Assembly (NCBI GenBank): GCA_964481655.1
Contig: CAYZVO010000014.1
Coordinates: 1-64,000 of the forward strand
Length of the DNA: 64,000 bases
Reading direction: 5' to 3'
Origin: CALDOK01 sp964481655
GTDB taxonomy: Bacteria > Myxococcota_A > UBA796 > JAFGLY01
Under the pieces are notes generated by a model. It searched no databases, was not told where the DNA came from, and was given only the letters and a program-made list of their open reading frames with translations. Every line of letters starts with the position of its first letter. Positions within the stretch are counted from its first letter, which is position 1. Both the position numbers and the translations under genes were made by a program. This document shows, piece by piece, positions 43,492 through 52,617 of this stretch.

Positions 43492-44072
43492 GACGCCCCG
43501 CTGATCCCGTCGTCGCAGGACAGGACCAGGTCGTCCCAGAAGACGATCACCTGGTCTCCGGCCACGGCGGTGCCCTCGAGGATCACGCTGAGCTCCGAGG
43601 CTAAGTCGGGGATCTCGGCCCGCAGCTCGAAGTGCTGCCAGCCGGGGTCGTTCTCCGCGAGCGTCTCGGTGGTGGCGCCGCCCTGCCACGCGCCCATGTC
43701 GTCCAGGAAGGCGACCTGGGCGTACGCCCGGGCGGAGAGTTGGCCGCCGCCTTCGGTCTGGACCCAGCCCTTCAGGGTGCAGGCCTTGGCCAGGGGCACT
43801 GGGCTGCAGCGGTGCTCCAGGCGCACCTGACCGGCCTCGGCCTCCATGAACGAGAAGAACCGAGCGCCCTCCTGGGCTGTGGTGGAGCCGCCGTCCCAGC
43901 TCCGCTCGGCGACGGCGCCCACGGCCTCGGCGGGCTCGGCGTCCCAGCCGGACAGGCCCCCGGCCTCGGCGTCTCCGTTCTCCAGCGACCAGCAGGCGTA
44001 GCCGGTCTCCTCCCGCACCGTGGGGATGCAGGCGGACAGGGCCAGGGCCAGGATCGGGAGGGGGGCGCGCAT
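43488..44072 (-). CDS. Lipoprotein with carbohydrate-binding-like beta-sandwich
   Basis: A 194-residue predicted lipoprotein: MRAPLPILALALSAC gives the lipid Cys at residue 15. The body begins with SLENGDAEAGGLSGW and continues through LKGWVQTEGGGQLSARAYAQVAF and IVFWDDLVLSC, a pattern of extracellular jelly-roll (CBM-like) domains in which the N-terminal NGDAE segment is typical. No catalytic residues are seen. It converges on the PHP protein with a 4-base stop overlap. Start 44072 gives the lipobox; an ATG 27 bases upstream would make a longer leader. Confidence 0.62.
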   Translation of the reverse strand: MRAPLPILALALSACIPTVREETGYACWSLENGDAEAGGLSGWDAEPAEAVGAVAERSWDGGSTTAQEGARFFSFMEAEAGQVRLEHRCSPVPLAKACTLKGWVQTEGGGQLSARAYAQVAFLDDMGAWQGGATTETLAENDPGWQHFELRAEIPDLASELSVILEGTAVAGDQVIVFWDDLVLSCDDGISGAS

Positions 44073-44120
44073 GGTCGTGGGCACTATCCCCATTCTGCGC
44101 TCGCGGAAGGCGGCTGGCGC

Positions 44121-44321
44121 GGACCTATGCCACCAAAATCCGAACACGCGCGGACCTATCCCAGTTGGATCCGAACACTCGGCCCTGTCGCGGGCCCGGA
44201 TCGGCCTCGAGAGGGCCCCAGACGGTGCCGATTGGGGCCCTCTGGGCCCGAAACGATGGTCAGGTGATCGAATCCAACCGACATAGGTCGGCCGCTGTTC
44301 GGAATCCGGGAGCATAGGTCC
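44121..44321. repeat. 200-bp nested inverted repeat with a perfect central hairpin
   Basis: Left arm 44121-44176 and right arm 44266-44321 are imperfect inverted copies. Each arm holds two units of GGACCTAT followed by a (G/A)ATCCGAAC-type box (left 44121 and 44152; right, inverted, 44289 and 44321). In the middle, AGAGGGCCCCA (44210-44220) pairs perfectly with TGGGGCCCTCT (44233-44243). The element lies between the divergent lipoprotein and ammonia-lyase genes, with no coding sense. The arms also hold CCCTGTCGCG, which recurs at 57.6 kb. A mobile MITE/REP-type unit or a structured RNA is possible. Confidence 0.65.
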
Positions 44322-44408
44322 CCTCGAGCCCGGTCTGGCGCGTAGGAACCTGCACGCAGGGCAGGGTCGGCATGGGCCCCCGCTTCGTCAGCCGATTAAT
44401 CGGGCCCT

Positions 44409-44550
<142 letters not shown>

Positions 44551-44607
44551 GCGTCGGGCCCGCGGCGGGGGCGCGACGCCCCCATCCCACCGGAGTGCCC
44601 TCCACCC

Positions 44608-46179
44608 ATGCTCTCCCTCACCGGCAACAACCTCGACATCGCCACCCTCTGGGCCGCCGCCAACGGCGAGGACTGCGAGCTGGCCGCGTCGGCCCGTCCG
44701 GCCATGGACAAGTGCCGGGCCTACGTGGATCGTCTCGCCGGCGAGCCCCGGGCCATCTACGGCATCAACACCGGCTTCGGGCCGTTGAGCGCCCACCGGG
44801 TCTCCCAGGCCGATCTCGAGCAGCACCAGGTCAACCTGCTGCACCACCTGTCCTCCGGGCAGGGAGAGCTGTTCTCCCCGCTCGAGACCCGGGCCATCGT
44901 GGTGGCCCGCTGCAACTCCCTGTCCCGCGGCCACTCGGGCGTCCGCCCGCAGGTCATCGAGCTGGCCCTGGCCGCCATGAACGCCGGGCTGCTGCCGGAG
45001 ATCCCCCAGGAGGGCTCCGTGGGCGCCTCGGGCGACCTGGTGCCCTTGGCCCACATGGCCCGCTCCCTGGTGGGCCTGGGCTTCGTGCGCACGGCCGATG
45101 GTCGCCGCCTGCCCGCCACCAATGCCCTGCGCGAGGCCGGCCTCGAGCCCGCGGTGCTGCAGGCCAAGGAAGGCCTGGCCCTGGTCAACGGCACCTCGGT
45201 CATGACCGGCACCACCGGCATCTCGGTGGCCGAGGCCAAGCAGCTGCTGTCCTGGTCCGAGCTGCTCTCCGCCTGCCTGTTCCAGGTGCACAGCGGCGCC
45301 CCCGAGGTGCTCTGCGGCTACACCCACCGGGCCCGCAACCACAAGGGCCAGCGCCAGGTGGCCCACCGCATCGCCACCCACCTGCGCACCCACCCCGCCT
45401 ACGACGAGCTCATCGAGCGCCACGCCTGGGGCACCGACGCCAAGCCGGTGGAGGCCGGCACCGAGATCCAGGACCCCTACAGCCTGCGCTGCGTGCCCCA
45501 GGTGCTGGGCGCGTTCCAGGACGCCCTGTGGCACATCGAGCGTGTGGTGGTCAACGAGCTGAACGCCACCACCGACAACCCGTTGATCTTCCCCGACTAC
45601 GAGATGGTCATCCACGCCGGTCACTTCTACGGCCAGCACGTCTCCATGGTCGCCGACTACATGCGGCTGGGCCTGGTGAAGATGGCCCTGCTGCTGGACC
45701 GCCAGCTCGAGCAGCTGGTCAACTGGCGCTACGGCCGCGGCCTGCCGCCGATGCTCTCCGGCGGCGCGCCCGGGCTCAACTCGGGCTTCATGGGCTGCCA
45801 GCTGCTGGCCACCTCCCTGGCCGCCGAGGCCCGGATGCTGGCCACCCCCGCGTCGGTCCAGACCATCCCCACCAACGCCAACAACCAGGACGTGGTGAGC
45901 ATGGGCACCCACGCCGCCCGCTGGACCCGCCGGGTCCTGCCCCTGGTCTGGAAGCTGTCGGCCATCCAGGCCCTGGCCCTGTGCCAGGCCGCCGACCTGC
46001 GGGACGACACCGACCGGGTGCTGGGCGCCGACTTCCGCGTGCTCTACGACGCCGTGCGGGCCGTCTCCCCCTACGTCGCCGACGATCGGCCGCTGTTCGA
46101 CGACATCGACCGTGTGGTGGGCGTGCTGCGTGACCCCGCCCTGCAGGAGCGCCTGCTGCCGGTGCGGTGGACCGGATGA
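44608..46179 (+). CDS. Aromatic amino acid ammonia-lyase, tyrosine-ammonia-lyase-like
   Basis: A 523-residue member of the histidine/phenylalanine/tyrosine ammonia-lyase family. The MIO cofactor is built from A140-S141-G142 in GSVGASGDLVPL; catalytic-type Y51 is in YGINTGFG. The substrate-selecting position reads H80-L81 in NLLHHLSSG, the His-Leu pair known from tyrosine ammonia-lyases, while histidine ammonia-lyases have Ser-His there. It would therefore turn tyrosine into 4-coumarate, the aryl starter of an aryl polyene or flexirubin. The ATG at 44608 has GGAG about 11 bases upstream. It overlaps the CoA-ligase gene by 4 bases, so the two act in sequence. Confidence 0.85.
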   Translation: MLSLTGNNLDIATLWAAANGEDCELAASARPAMDKCRAYVDRLAGEPRAIYGINTGFGPLSAHRVSQADLEQHQVNLLHHLSSGQGELFSPLETRAIVVARCNSLSRGHSGVRPQVIELALAAMNAGLLPEIPQEGSVGASGDLVPLAHMARSLVGLGFVRTADGRRLPATNALREAGLEPAVLQAKEGLALVNGTSVMTGTTGISVAEAKQLLSWSELLSACLFQVHSGAPEVLCGYTHRARNHKGQRQVAHRIATHLRTHPAYDELIERHAWGTDAKPVEAGTEIQDPYSLRCVPQVLGAFQDALWHIERVVVNELNATTDNPLIFPDYEMVIHAGHFYGQHVSMVADYMRLGLVKMALLLDRQLEQLVNWRYGRGLPPMLSGGAPGLNSGFMGCQLLATSLAAEARMLATPASVQTIPTNANNQDVVSMGTHAARWTRRVLPLVWKLSAIQALALCQAADLRDDTDRVLGADFRVLYDAVRAVSPYVADDRPLFDDIDRVVGVLRDPALQERLLPVRWTG

Positions 46180-47480
46180 TGCGCGTCCCGCGGGTGGACG
46201 AGGCCGCGCTGCAGCCGGCCACTGTCCAGGCGCTGCTGGATCAGGGCGTCTCCCGGTCCGTGGACTGGGCCCTGGAGCGCTCATCCTGGAACCGCGATCG
46301 CCTGCTGGCCGCGGGCGTCGCCCCCGGCGCGGTGCGCACCACCGCCGATCTCTGCGCCCTGCCCACCACCAGCAAGCAGGACCTGGCCGCCGCCGGTCGC
46401 GAGCTGTGGGCGGTGCCCATGGAACGGGTGGTGGACATCTCCACCACCAGCGGCACGGCGGGGGAGCCCACCCTCTGCCCCATGACCGAGGCCGACCTGC
46501 AACGGCTGGCCGAGAACGAACGGCTGTCCTTCACCTGCGCAGGGCTCACCCCGGCCGACACCGCCATCGTGGCGGTCACCATTGACCGCTGCTTCATGGC
46601 GGGGCTGGCCTACTTCATCGGGCTGCGGGCCCTGGGCGCCTCGACGGCCCGGGTGGGCGCGGCCTCCCCCGCGCTGCTGCTGTCCATGGTCCAGCGCCTC
46701 GGGCCCTCGACCATCGTCGGTGTGCCCAGCTTCCTCGAGCGCGTGGCCGACTACGCCCGGGGCGAGGGTGTCGATGTCGCCGGGCTCGGGGTCTCCCGCC
46801 TGGTCTGCATCGGCGAGCCCGTGCGCGGCGCCGATCTGGCGCCCACCCCCATGGCCGCCCGGGTGGCCGAGGCCTGGGGCGCGTCGCTGCACGGCAGCTT
46901 TGGCATGTCCGAGCTGGCGGCCTCCACCTGCGAGTGCGCGGCGGGCGCGGGGGGCCACACGCACCCCTCGCTGCTGCACCTCGAGATCCTCGACGACGAT
47001 GACCGGCCGCTGCCCCCCGGGGAGCTGGGAGAGGTCGTGGCCACGCCGCTGGGGGTCGAGGCCCTGCCCCTGCTGCGCTACCGCACCGGCGACGTGGCGG
47101 CGTTGTACACCGAGCCCTGCAGCTGCGGCCTGGCCACCCCCCGCCTGGGCCCCATCGTGGGCCGCAAGCATCAGCTGCTCAAGCTCAAGGGCACCAACGT
47201 CTACCCGGCGGCGGTCCAGCGGGTGCTCGACGCCGAGCCGGGCCTGCACGGCTACGTCCTGGTGGCCCGCAGCGACGACGCCTTGAGTGACCGGCTCACC
47301 GTCCGTCTTGCCCTGCGCGATGGCGCCGTGGCCGACGCCCTCCTGCCCCGCCTGCGCGCCCGGCTCCAGGGGGCCCTCAAGGTCACCCCGACCCTCACCG
47401 TGGTCTCCGTCGCGGAGCTCGCGGGCCTGCAGCAGGGCGGCGTGGGCCGCAAGGCCCGGGTGTTCATCGACGAGCGCTGA
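46176..47480 (+). CDS. PaaK-like AMP-forming acyl/aryl-CoA (or ACP) ligase
   Basis: A 434-residue adenylate-forming enzyme of the phenylacetate-CoA ligase type. It has the ATP-binding TTSGTAGEPTLCP (residues about 90-102), GSFGMSE as the A5-type motif, YRTGD, and a hinge followed by KLKGTNVYPAAVQ (A10-like lysine region). It would activate coumarate made by the preceding enzyme and load it on CoA or ACP. The ATGA overlap and order (lyase, then ligase) make the pairing firm. It is the last recognisable gene of the polyene cluster at this end. Confidence 0.85.
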   Translation: MMRVPRVDEAALQPATVQALLDQGVSRSVDWALERSSWNRDRLLAAGVAPGAVRTTADLCALPTTSKQDLAAAGRELWAVPMERVVDISTTSGTAGEPTLCPMTEADLQRLAENERLSFTCAGLTPADTAIVAVTIDRCFMAGLAYFIGLRALGASTARVGAASPALLLSMVQRLGPSTIVGVPSFLERVADYARGEGVDVAGLGVSRLVCIGEPVRGADLAPTPMAARVAEAWGASLHGSFGMSELAASTCECAAGAGGHTHPSLLHLEILDDDDRPLPPGELGEVVATPLGVEALPLLRYRTGDVAALYTEPCSCGLATPRLGPIVGRKHQLLKLKGTNVYPAAVQRVLDAEPGLHGYVLVARSDDALSDRLTVRLALRDGAVADALLPRLRARLQGALKVTPTLTVVSVAELAGLQQGGVGRKARVFIDER

Positions 47481-47536
47481 GCCGCGATCATTCCCTGCCC
47501 GTGGTACGGTTCGGAGGCACGGACGCGAGGCTTTCG

Positions 47537-49471
47537 ATGACCGCTCTCACCCTGTTGACCCTGCTGGGGGTCTCCGTCGCCGTGGCGCAGGACGCGTCCA
47601 CCAGCGACGAGGCCACCGGCGCGACCGACGACACCGAAGCCCCCGCGTCCGACGAGGCGGTGGAGGGCAGCGAGGCTCCTGAGGCTCCCGCGGCGGAGCC
47701 GGAGGCCCAGGCCCCCGACGCGCCTCCGCCGCCGGTCGGCCCCATGCCCGCGCCGGTCTGGACCAGCGCCGAGCAGGCCCCCGTGCCCGCGCCCGCCCCC
47801 CCACCCCGCGCACCAGCACCCACCCAACCCCAGGTGCAGGTACCCCCCCCCGCCCCCCCCCCCCCGGCCGAGGGGGCCAGCTACCAGGGCCCCCGGCGCT
47901 ACGACGACGGCCGCACCTGGCGCAACGGCATGCCCCTGCTGTGGGTCTACTCCTGCGGCATGGGCTCGGCGGTGGGCGTGACGATGGGAGGCATCGCCAG
48001 CGACGGCGAGCTGGCCGCGGCGGGCATGTACGCCGGCGGTGGTGCCGGCGCGCTGGGCATGGTCTTCCTGGCGCCGGACGAGATCAGCCTCGACCAGAGC
48101 GTGCTCATCTCCTCCAGCGGCCTGCTGGGCGCCTGGTCCGGCGCGATGCTGGCCACCTCCCTCATCCCCGAAGGCTCCGAGCTCGAGTACGAGCGCATCA
48201 TGGCCTCCGGCGTGCTCGGCGCGGCCGCGGGCACCGCCGTGGGCGGCCTGATGAAGTCCGCTCCCCCCGCCCGCAACATGGTGGTGGTGGACATCTCGAC
48301 CTTCGCCGGTTGGCAGGTCGGGGCCGGCATCGCTGACATGGTGGAGCTCGACTACGAGCGCGATCGCAACCTGCGCGCCGGCCTGGGGATGGTCGGTGGT
48401 GGCGCGTTCATGGCCGGCAGCGCCGTGGCGGCGCGGCAGGGCCTCGAGGTCCAGCCCGGCGTGATGGGCATGACCCTCGGCCACGCGTCCTGGATCGGCC
48501 TGTGGAGCCCGTACCTCATCACCGACGATCCCGAGCCGCAGCAGGTCCTGGGCGGGATGCGCCTGGGCCTGGGTGCCGGCACTGTGGCCGGAATCCTGCT
48601 CTCCCCCCACGTCGACCTCTATCCCCGCAGCGTGCTGCTTCAGCTGGGCGGCGCGGGAGCCGGTGCCGCTGTGGGTGCCGGTGTCCCCCTGGCCCTGGGC
48701 ATCGAAGGACCCACCCGCGGGGTCGTGGCGCCCATGCTGCTGGGCGGCGTCGGCGGCCAGGTGCTCGGCGCGGCCGTGGCCGAGGACTACGACATCACCC
48801 CCAGCGATGCGCTGCTGATGGGCACCATCGAGACCTGGGCGCTGTACCAGGGCCTCGGCTGGGGCGTGTTCATCGATCACGCCAACCCCGACATGCCCGA
48901 GTCCCAGGCCGCGGGCATGGGGCTGGCCATCGCCGGCACCGGCACCCTGGTGGCCGGCGCCATGGGGCCCCTGACCGAGTTCACCCTGGCCGAGTCGGCC
49001 ATGGTCGGCTCCGGCGGCGCCTGGGGCACCTGGTACGGCGCCTGGGGTGGGCACCTGGCGAACCTGAGCCCCGAGCACCACTGGCTCACCACCCTGGTGA
49101 CCGGCAACGTCGGCCTCATCGGCACCGCCGCGGCCGCCAGCGGCGACTGGGATCCGGACTGGCGCACCGTGGGCATGGTCGACAGCATGGGCATGCTCGG
49201 CGGTGCTGTCGGCGCGATGGTGGGCATCATCGCCTCGCCGAACCTCGACGCCGCGGCCACCGGCAGCCTGGTGGGCTCCACCGCCGGTCTGGTGGGCGGC
49301 GCGGTGATCTCCCGCAACACCCAGGCGCGCTTCACCCCCCGGCGGATCGGCCCGATCCTGCCCCGCCCGCATCTGAACCTGCCCTTCCACACGCGGGTCT
49401 CCGCTGCGCCCTGGGTGGCCGAGAGCGGTGACCCCGGTGCCATGGTGAGCTTGAGCCTGGTCGAGAAGTAG
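47537..49471 (+). CDS. Large exported membrane protein rich in glycine-alanine helices, unknown function
   Basis: A 644-residue protein: signal peptide (MTALTLLTLLGVSVAVA), an acidic and then proline-rich linker (up to residue 120), and a long C-terminal part made of about 15 short Gly/Ala-rich hydrophobic segments such as GMGSAVGVTMGGIAS, AAGMYAGGGAGALGM and GLVGGAVISRNTQ. Their regular spacing of about 35-40 residues suggests internal repeats of glycine-zipper-like membrane hairpins. Nothing more specific is recognised. The linker is encoded by a C-rich tract near 47850 but the frame stays open. It follows the ligase by 56 bases and has a different base composition in the linker only. Confidence 0.6.
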   Translation: MTALTLLTLLGVSVAVAQDASTSDEATGATDDTEAPASDEAVEGSEAPEAPAAEPEAQAPDAPPPPVGPMPAPVWTSAEQAPVPAPAPPPRAPAPTQPQVQVPPPAPPPPAEGASYQGPRRYDDGRTWRNGMPLLWVYSCGMGSAVGVTMGGIASDGELAAAGMYAGGGAGALGMVFLAPDEISLDQSVLISSSGLLGAWSGAMLATSLIPEGSELEYERIMASGVLGAAAGTAVGGLMKSAPPARNMVVVDISTFAGWQVGAGIADMVELDYERDRNLRAGLGMVGGGAFMAGSAVAARQGLEVQPGVMGMTLGHASWIGLWSPYLITDDPEPQQVLGGMRLGLGAGTVAGILLSPHVDLYPRSVLLQLGGAGAGAAVGAGVPLALGIEGPTRGVVAPMLLGGVGGQVLGAAVAEDYDITPSDALLMGTIETWALYQGLGWGVFIDHANPDMPESQAAGMGLAIAGTGTLVAGAMGPLTEFTLAESAMVGSGGAWGTWYGAWGGHLANLSPEHHWLTTLVTGNVGLIGTAAAASGDWDPDWRTVGMVDSMGMLGGAVGAMVGIIASPNLDAAATGSLVGSTAGLVGGAVISRNTQARFTPRRIGPILPRPHLNLPFHTRVSAAPWVAESGDPGAMVSLSLVEK

Positions 49472-49478
49472 ATAGGCT
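49451..49478 (+). promoter_or_regulatory. Candidate promoter TTGAGC-16-TAGGCT
   Basis: A -35 box TTGAGC (49451-49456) and a -10 box TAGGCT (49473-49478) are 16 bases apart and overlap the end of the preceding gene; the next ATG is at 49501. TAGGCT also occurs just in front of the gene at 51034 (51018-51023) and on the minus strand in front of 55136 (55143-55148), which supports it as a -10 form used here. Confidence 0.5.
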
Positions 49479-49500
49479 CAGGACGAGCCCTCGGAGCCCC

Positions 49501-50121
49501 ATGACCCTGCTGCCCACCCTGCTGCTCGCCGCCCTGCCCGTGATGGCCCAGGGCACGGACCGCATCGCGCTGCGCTTCGTGGTGCACGACGACGAAGCCC
49601 TCGAGCTGACCCAGCCGGCGGTGCAGCTGGACAACGGCGAGGTCGTGCTGGTCCCGCTGCTCGACGACGGCTCCCTCGAGGGCGATCTTCCCGGCGACCA
49701 CATCTGGCAGGCCGACGCCGAGATCCGCCGGGTCCAGAAGCTGGACTTCACCCTGATCGACACCGCCACCGGCGAGGCCCACGGCAGCGAGAGCCTGTTC
49801 CTGCCCGCGGCGGGCTCGGCCACCATCAACGTGCGCACCCAGGTGGGGGAGCTCCCCATGGTGGTGGACGGCGCCGGCGGCGCGAGCGTCTCGGGCGACG
49901 GCAGCGAGGGCCCCAAGGCCCCACCCACCACCAGCGAGGTCGTCCAGACCGACGCGGAGCGCTTCACCTACCTGCTGTGGGTGGTGCTGCTGATCGGGCT
50001 GCTCGGCTTCGGCTACCTGCGGGTGGTGGTGCGGCGCCTCTACGTGAACGACTTCCTGCCCACCTGGCGCAAGCTCGACCGCTGGCTGGACCGCGAGCTG
50101 GCCGAGCGCGACGAGCCGTGA
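49501..50121 (+). CDS. Exported single-pass membrane protein of unknown function
   Basis: A 206-residue protein with a signal peptide (MTLLPTLLLAALPVMA), a periplasmic beta-rich domain of about 100 residues (RIALRFVVHDDEAL, VQLDNGEVVLVPLLDDGS), a flexible linker and a C-terminal membrane helix (YLLWVVLLIGLLGFGYLRVVV, split around residue 160) followed by a basic cytoplasmic tail. The middle resembles Ig-like domains that report on a periplasmic signal. It is translationally coupled (GTGA overlap) to a TatD nuclease gene. Confidence 0.6.
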   Translation: MTLLPTLLLAALPVMAQGTDRIALRFVVHDDEALELTQPAVQLDNGEVVLVPLLDDGSLEGDLPGDHIWQADAEIRRVQKLDFTLIDTATGEAHGSESLFLPAAGSATINVRTQVGELPMVVDGAGGASVSGDGSEGPKAPPTTSEVVQTDAERFTYLLWVVLLIGLLGFGYLRVVVRRLYVNDFLPTWRKLDRWLDRELAERDEP

Positions 50122-50957
50122 GGCTCTTCGACGCGCACTGCCACCTGCACGACCCGCGCCTCGACCCGTGGCGGGATGAGGCCCTGGCCCGGGCCCGTGC
50201 GCTCGGGGTGGCGGGCTTCGCCTGCTGTGCGGCGGCGGAGGACGAGTGGGACCGCGTGCTGGCCCTGGCCAGCGCGCACCCCGACGTCGTCCCCAGCCTG
50301 GGGCTGCATCCCTGGTTCGTCGCCGCGGCGCGGCCCGGCTGGCAGGGGCGCCTCGAGGCCGCCCTGCACGCCGCGCCCTGGGCCGGGGTGGGCGAGGGCG
50401 GACTGGACAAGGCCCGCCGGGGCCGGGGCATGGCCAGCCTCGAGGATCAGGAGGCCGCCTTCGTGGACCAGGCTCGGCTCGCCCTGACCCTGGGGCGGCC
50501 CATGGCCATGCACGGGGTGCGGGCCTGGGGCCGCATCCTCGAGCTGTTGCGACCCCTCGGACACCACCCGGGTGGCTGGCTGCTGCACTCCTTCGCGGGG
50601 CCGGCCGAGCTGGTGGGGCCCCTGGCGGAGCTGGGGGCGTACTTCTCGTTCTCGGGCATCGTGACCCGCAGCCGCGCGACCCGGACCCACGCCGCGGCCC
50701 GGGCGGTGCCCGCGGATCGCCTGCTGGTGGAGACCGACGCGCCGGACATCCTGCCCATCCTCGGAGGGGCCGGCCTGCAGGACCCCAGTCTGCCGCGGGA
50801 CGACGCGGGGCGGGTCGTGAACCTGCCTGAGAACATCCTGGTCGTGCTGCGCGCCCTCGCTGCGCTGCGCGGCGAGCCTGCCGAGCAGGTCGCCGCTCAC
50901 ACCTGCGACAACGCACGGCGCCTCTTCGGGCCGCTGAGGCCGGCTGACACGACGTGA
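50118..50957 (+). CDS. TatD-family metal-dependent hydrolase
   Basis: A 279-residue TIM-barrel hydrolase: metal-binding H7 and H9 in FDAHCHLHD, SLGLHPWF, VGEGGLDK (usually GEIGLD), MAMHG, LLHSFAG and ETDAPDI, all in TatD order. Such enzymes are Mg-dependent DNases or related deoxyribonucleases and D-aminoacyl hydrolases. The start is GTG at 50118, overlapping the previous stop. The first ligand Glu and the terminal Asp are present, so it looks functional. The gene has no link to Tat translocase genes in this window. Confidence 0.85.
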   Translation: MRLFDAHCHLHDPRLDPWRDEALARARALGVAGFACCAAAEDEWDRVLALASAHPDVVPSLGLHPWFVAAARPGWQGRLEAALHAAPWAGVGEGGLDKARRGRGMASLEDQEAAFVDQARLALTLGRPMAMHGVRAWGRILELLRPLGHHPGGWLLHSFAGPAELVGPLAELGAYFSFSGIVTRSRATRTHAAARAVPADRLLVETDAPDILPILGGAGLQDPSLPRDDAGRVVNLPENILVVLRALAALRGEPAEQVAAHTCDNARRLFGPLRPADTT

Positions 50958-51033
50958 TGCAAGAATCGATGCTCGGGCGCGGTGGTAACATTCGGCCACA
51001 AGCGCTCGGCACTCTGGTAGGCTGTCTCGACCG

Positions 51034-52581
51034 ATGGCCGAGACCTTCCCTCCATCAGAGATCGCCGTGCACGTCGCGCGGGCGTCGGCGCTCACCCGTC
51101 AGCTGCGGGTGGGGGAGGACTGGCTCGTGCAGCGCTGCCTGCACTTCGCCCGCATCCGCGGTTTCGCCGAGCACACGCCGACCCTCGAAGAGGCCTGGCG
51201 CAAGGCCATCCGCGAGCTCACCGCCGCCCTCGAGGCCGGCCTGGCCTACCACGAGGGGGGACCGGAGATCAGCCCCTCCGTCGAGCTGGACAGGGATCCC
51301 CTGGCCCTGTTCGCCGTGCGGGTGTGCCACACCCACCGCGCCCGGGGCACCGACCTGCCCATGTTCATGGGCCTGCTCAAGTATTTCCGGAGGGCCTATC
51401 GGGAGCTGGTGCGGCAGCAGTTGCTGAGCGAGGGCGACCCCGACGAGCTGCTCGAGACCATGGGCCGGCTCTTCGACCGCATCGAGCAGGCGGTCTGTCG
51501 CGCGTGGACCGCCGACAGCGACACCGTGCAGCTGCTCGAGCTGCAGGTCCGCAACCGGGGCCTGACCGACGAGAAGAACGCCTACCTGACCGTCTTCGAG
51601 AGCCTGTCCCAGTCCGCCTTCCTGGTGGACACCCAGGGCCGGGTCCGGAACCTCAACCACCAGGCCATGCGCATGCTGGGCGGCATGGACCGGCCCGGGG
51701 GCGCCTACTACTCCCGGGACGAAGAAGAGCGCAGCTCACCCCACATCGAGGACGCCGTCGAGGCGGCCGCCACGCGGGATCCCGAGGCCATGATCGGGGC
51801 CCACATCCGCCAGCTGGTGCCCTTCCTGCCCCCCATCGACGGGCTGCTCGGCGCGGCCAGCCCCGAGCGGGCGCTGCTCGAGATCCGGGGCCCCACCAGC
51901 CAGGGCCTGCGGGACTTCCAGGTCTCCATCTCCCCGATGCTCGACCTCACCAACCGCCTGCTCGGGGCGGTGGTCATCTTCCAGGACGTCACCGAGCGCC
52001 ACGAGCTCGAGAGCCACCTGCGCTTCCTGGCCACCACCGACGCCCTGACCGGCGTGGCCAACCGCCGCAGCCTGCTGCGCCGGGCCGAGCACGAGTTCCG
52101 GCGGGCGCGGCGCTACCGGCGCCCCATGGCGCTGCTGCTGCTCGATCTGGACCACTTCAAGCGGGTCAACGACACCTGGGGCCACTTCGCCGGTGACGAA
52201 GCCCTCAAGGCACTCTGCGACGTCTGCCTCGGCAGCCTGCGCTCCAGCGACATGCTCGGTCGCCTCGGGGGCGAGGAGTTCGCCGTGCTGCTCCCCGAGA
52301 CCGGCGTGCACGACGCCTGCGGCACCGGCGAGCGCATCCGGCAGCTGGTCGAACAGCTCGAGGTGGACTGGCACGGCCGCACCATCCGCATGACCGTCAG
52401 CATCGGCGTCGCCACCATCGAGCAGTCCGACCCAGACATCTACTCGCTGATGCGGCGCGCCGACCTGGCCCTGTACACCGCCAAGGACGTCGGCCGGAAC
52501 CGCGTCGTGCTCTGCGCCGACCAGCCCGACGCCGCCAAGCTCACCGGCGAGCAGGTGGAGTTCGTGCTCGACGACGTGTAG
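51034..52581 (+). CDS. Diguanylate cyclase with N-terminal helical sensor and PAS domain
   Basis: A 515-residue soluble signalling protein. Residues 1-165 are helical and may form a sensor fold; residues 185-330 hold a PAS-like domain ending DVTERHELESH. The GGDEF domain (about 340-505) has an intact active site GGEEF (412-416) and the inhibitory I-site RxxD (R403-D406) five residues before it. It therefore makes c-di-GMP, with product inhibition. A PilZ receptor is present 26 kb away (24064). ATG 51034 is preceded by a TAGGCT -10-like box. Confidence 0.9.
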   Translation: MAETFPPSEIAVHVARASALTRQLRVGEDWLVQRCLHFARIRGFAEHTPTLEEAWRKAIRELTAALEAGLAYHEGGPEISPSVELDRDPLALFAVRVCHTHRARGTDLPMFMGLLKYFRRAYRELVRQQLLSEGDPDELLETMGRLFDRIEQAVCRAWTADSDTVQLLELQVRNRGLTDEKNAYLTVFESLSQSAFLVDTQGRVRNLNHQAMRMLGGMDRPGGAYYSRDEEERSSPHIEDAVEAAATRDPEAMIGAHIRQLVPFLPPIDGLLGAASPERALLEIRGPTSQGLRDFQVSISPMLDLTNRLLGAVVIFQDVTERHELESHLRFLATTDALTGVANRRSLLRRAEHEFRRARRYRRPMALLLLDLDHFKRVNDTWGHFAGDEALKALCDVCLGSLRSSDMLGRLGGEEFAVLLPETGVHDACGTGERIRQLVEQLEVDWHGRTIRMTVSIGVATIEQSDPDIYSLMRRADLALYTAKDVGRNRVVLCADQPDAAKLTGEQVEFVLDDV

Positions 52582-52617
52582 GGGCGTGGACCCGCCGACT
52601 GCCTGCTACGATGGGGC

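Noticed and set aside
44020..44286. Short open frames across the nested inverted repeat
   Set aside because: They have no start signal and would be built from the repeat units; the symmetry explains the sequence better.
44608..46179. Histidine ammonia-lyase of the histidine utilisation pathway
   Set aside because: No hutU, hutI or hutG neighbours, the selectivity pair is His-Leu, and it is coupled to an aryl ligase in a polyene cluster.
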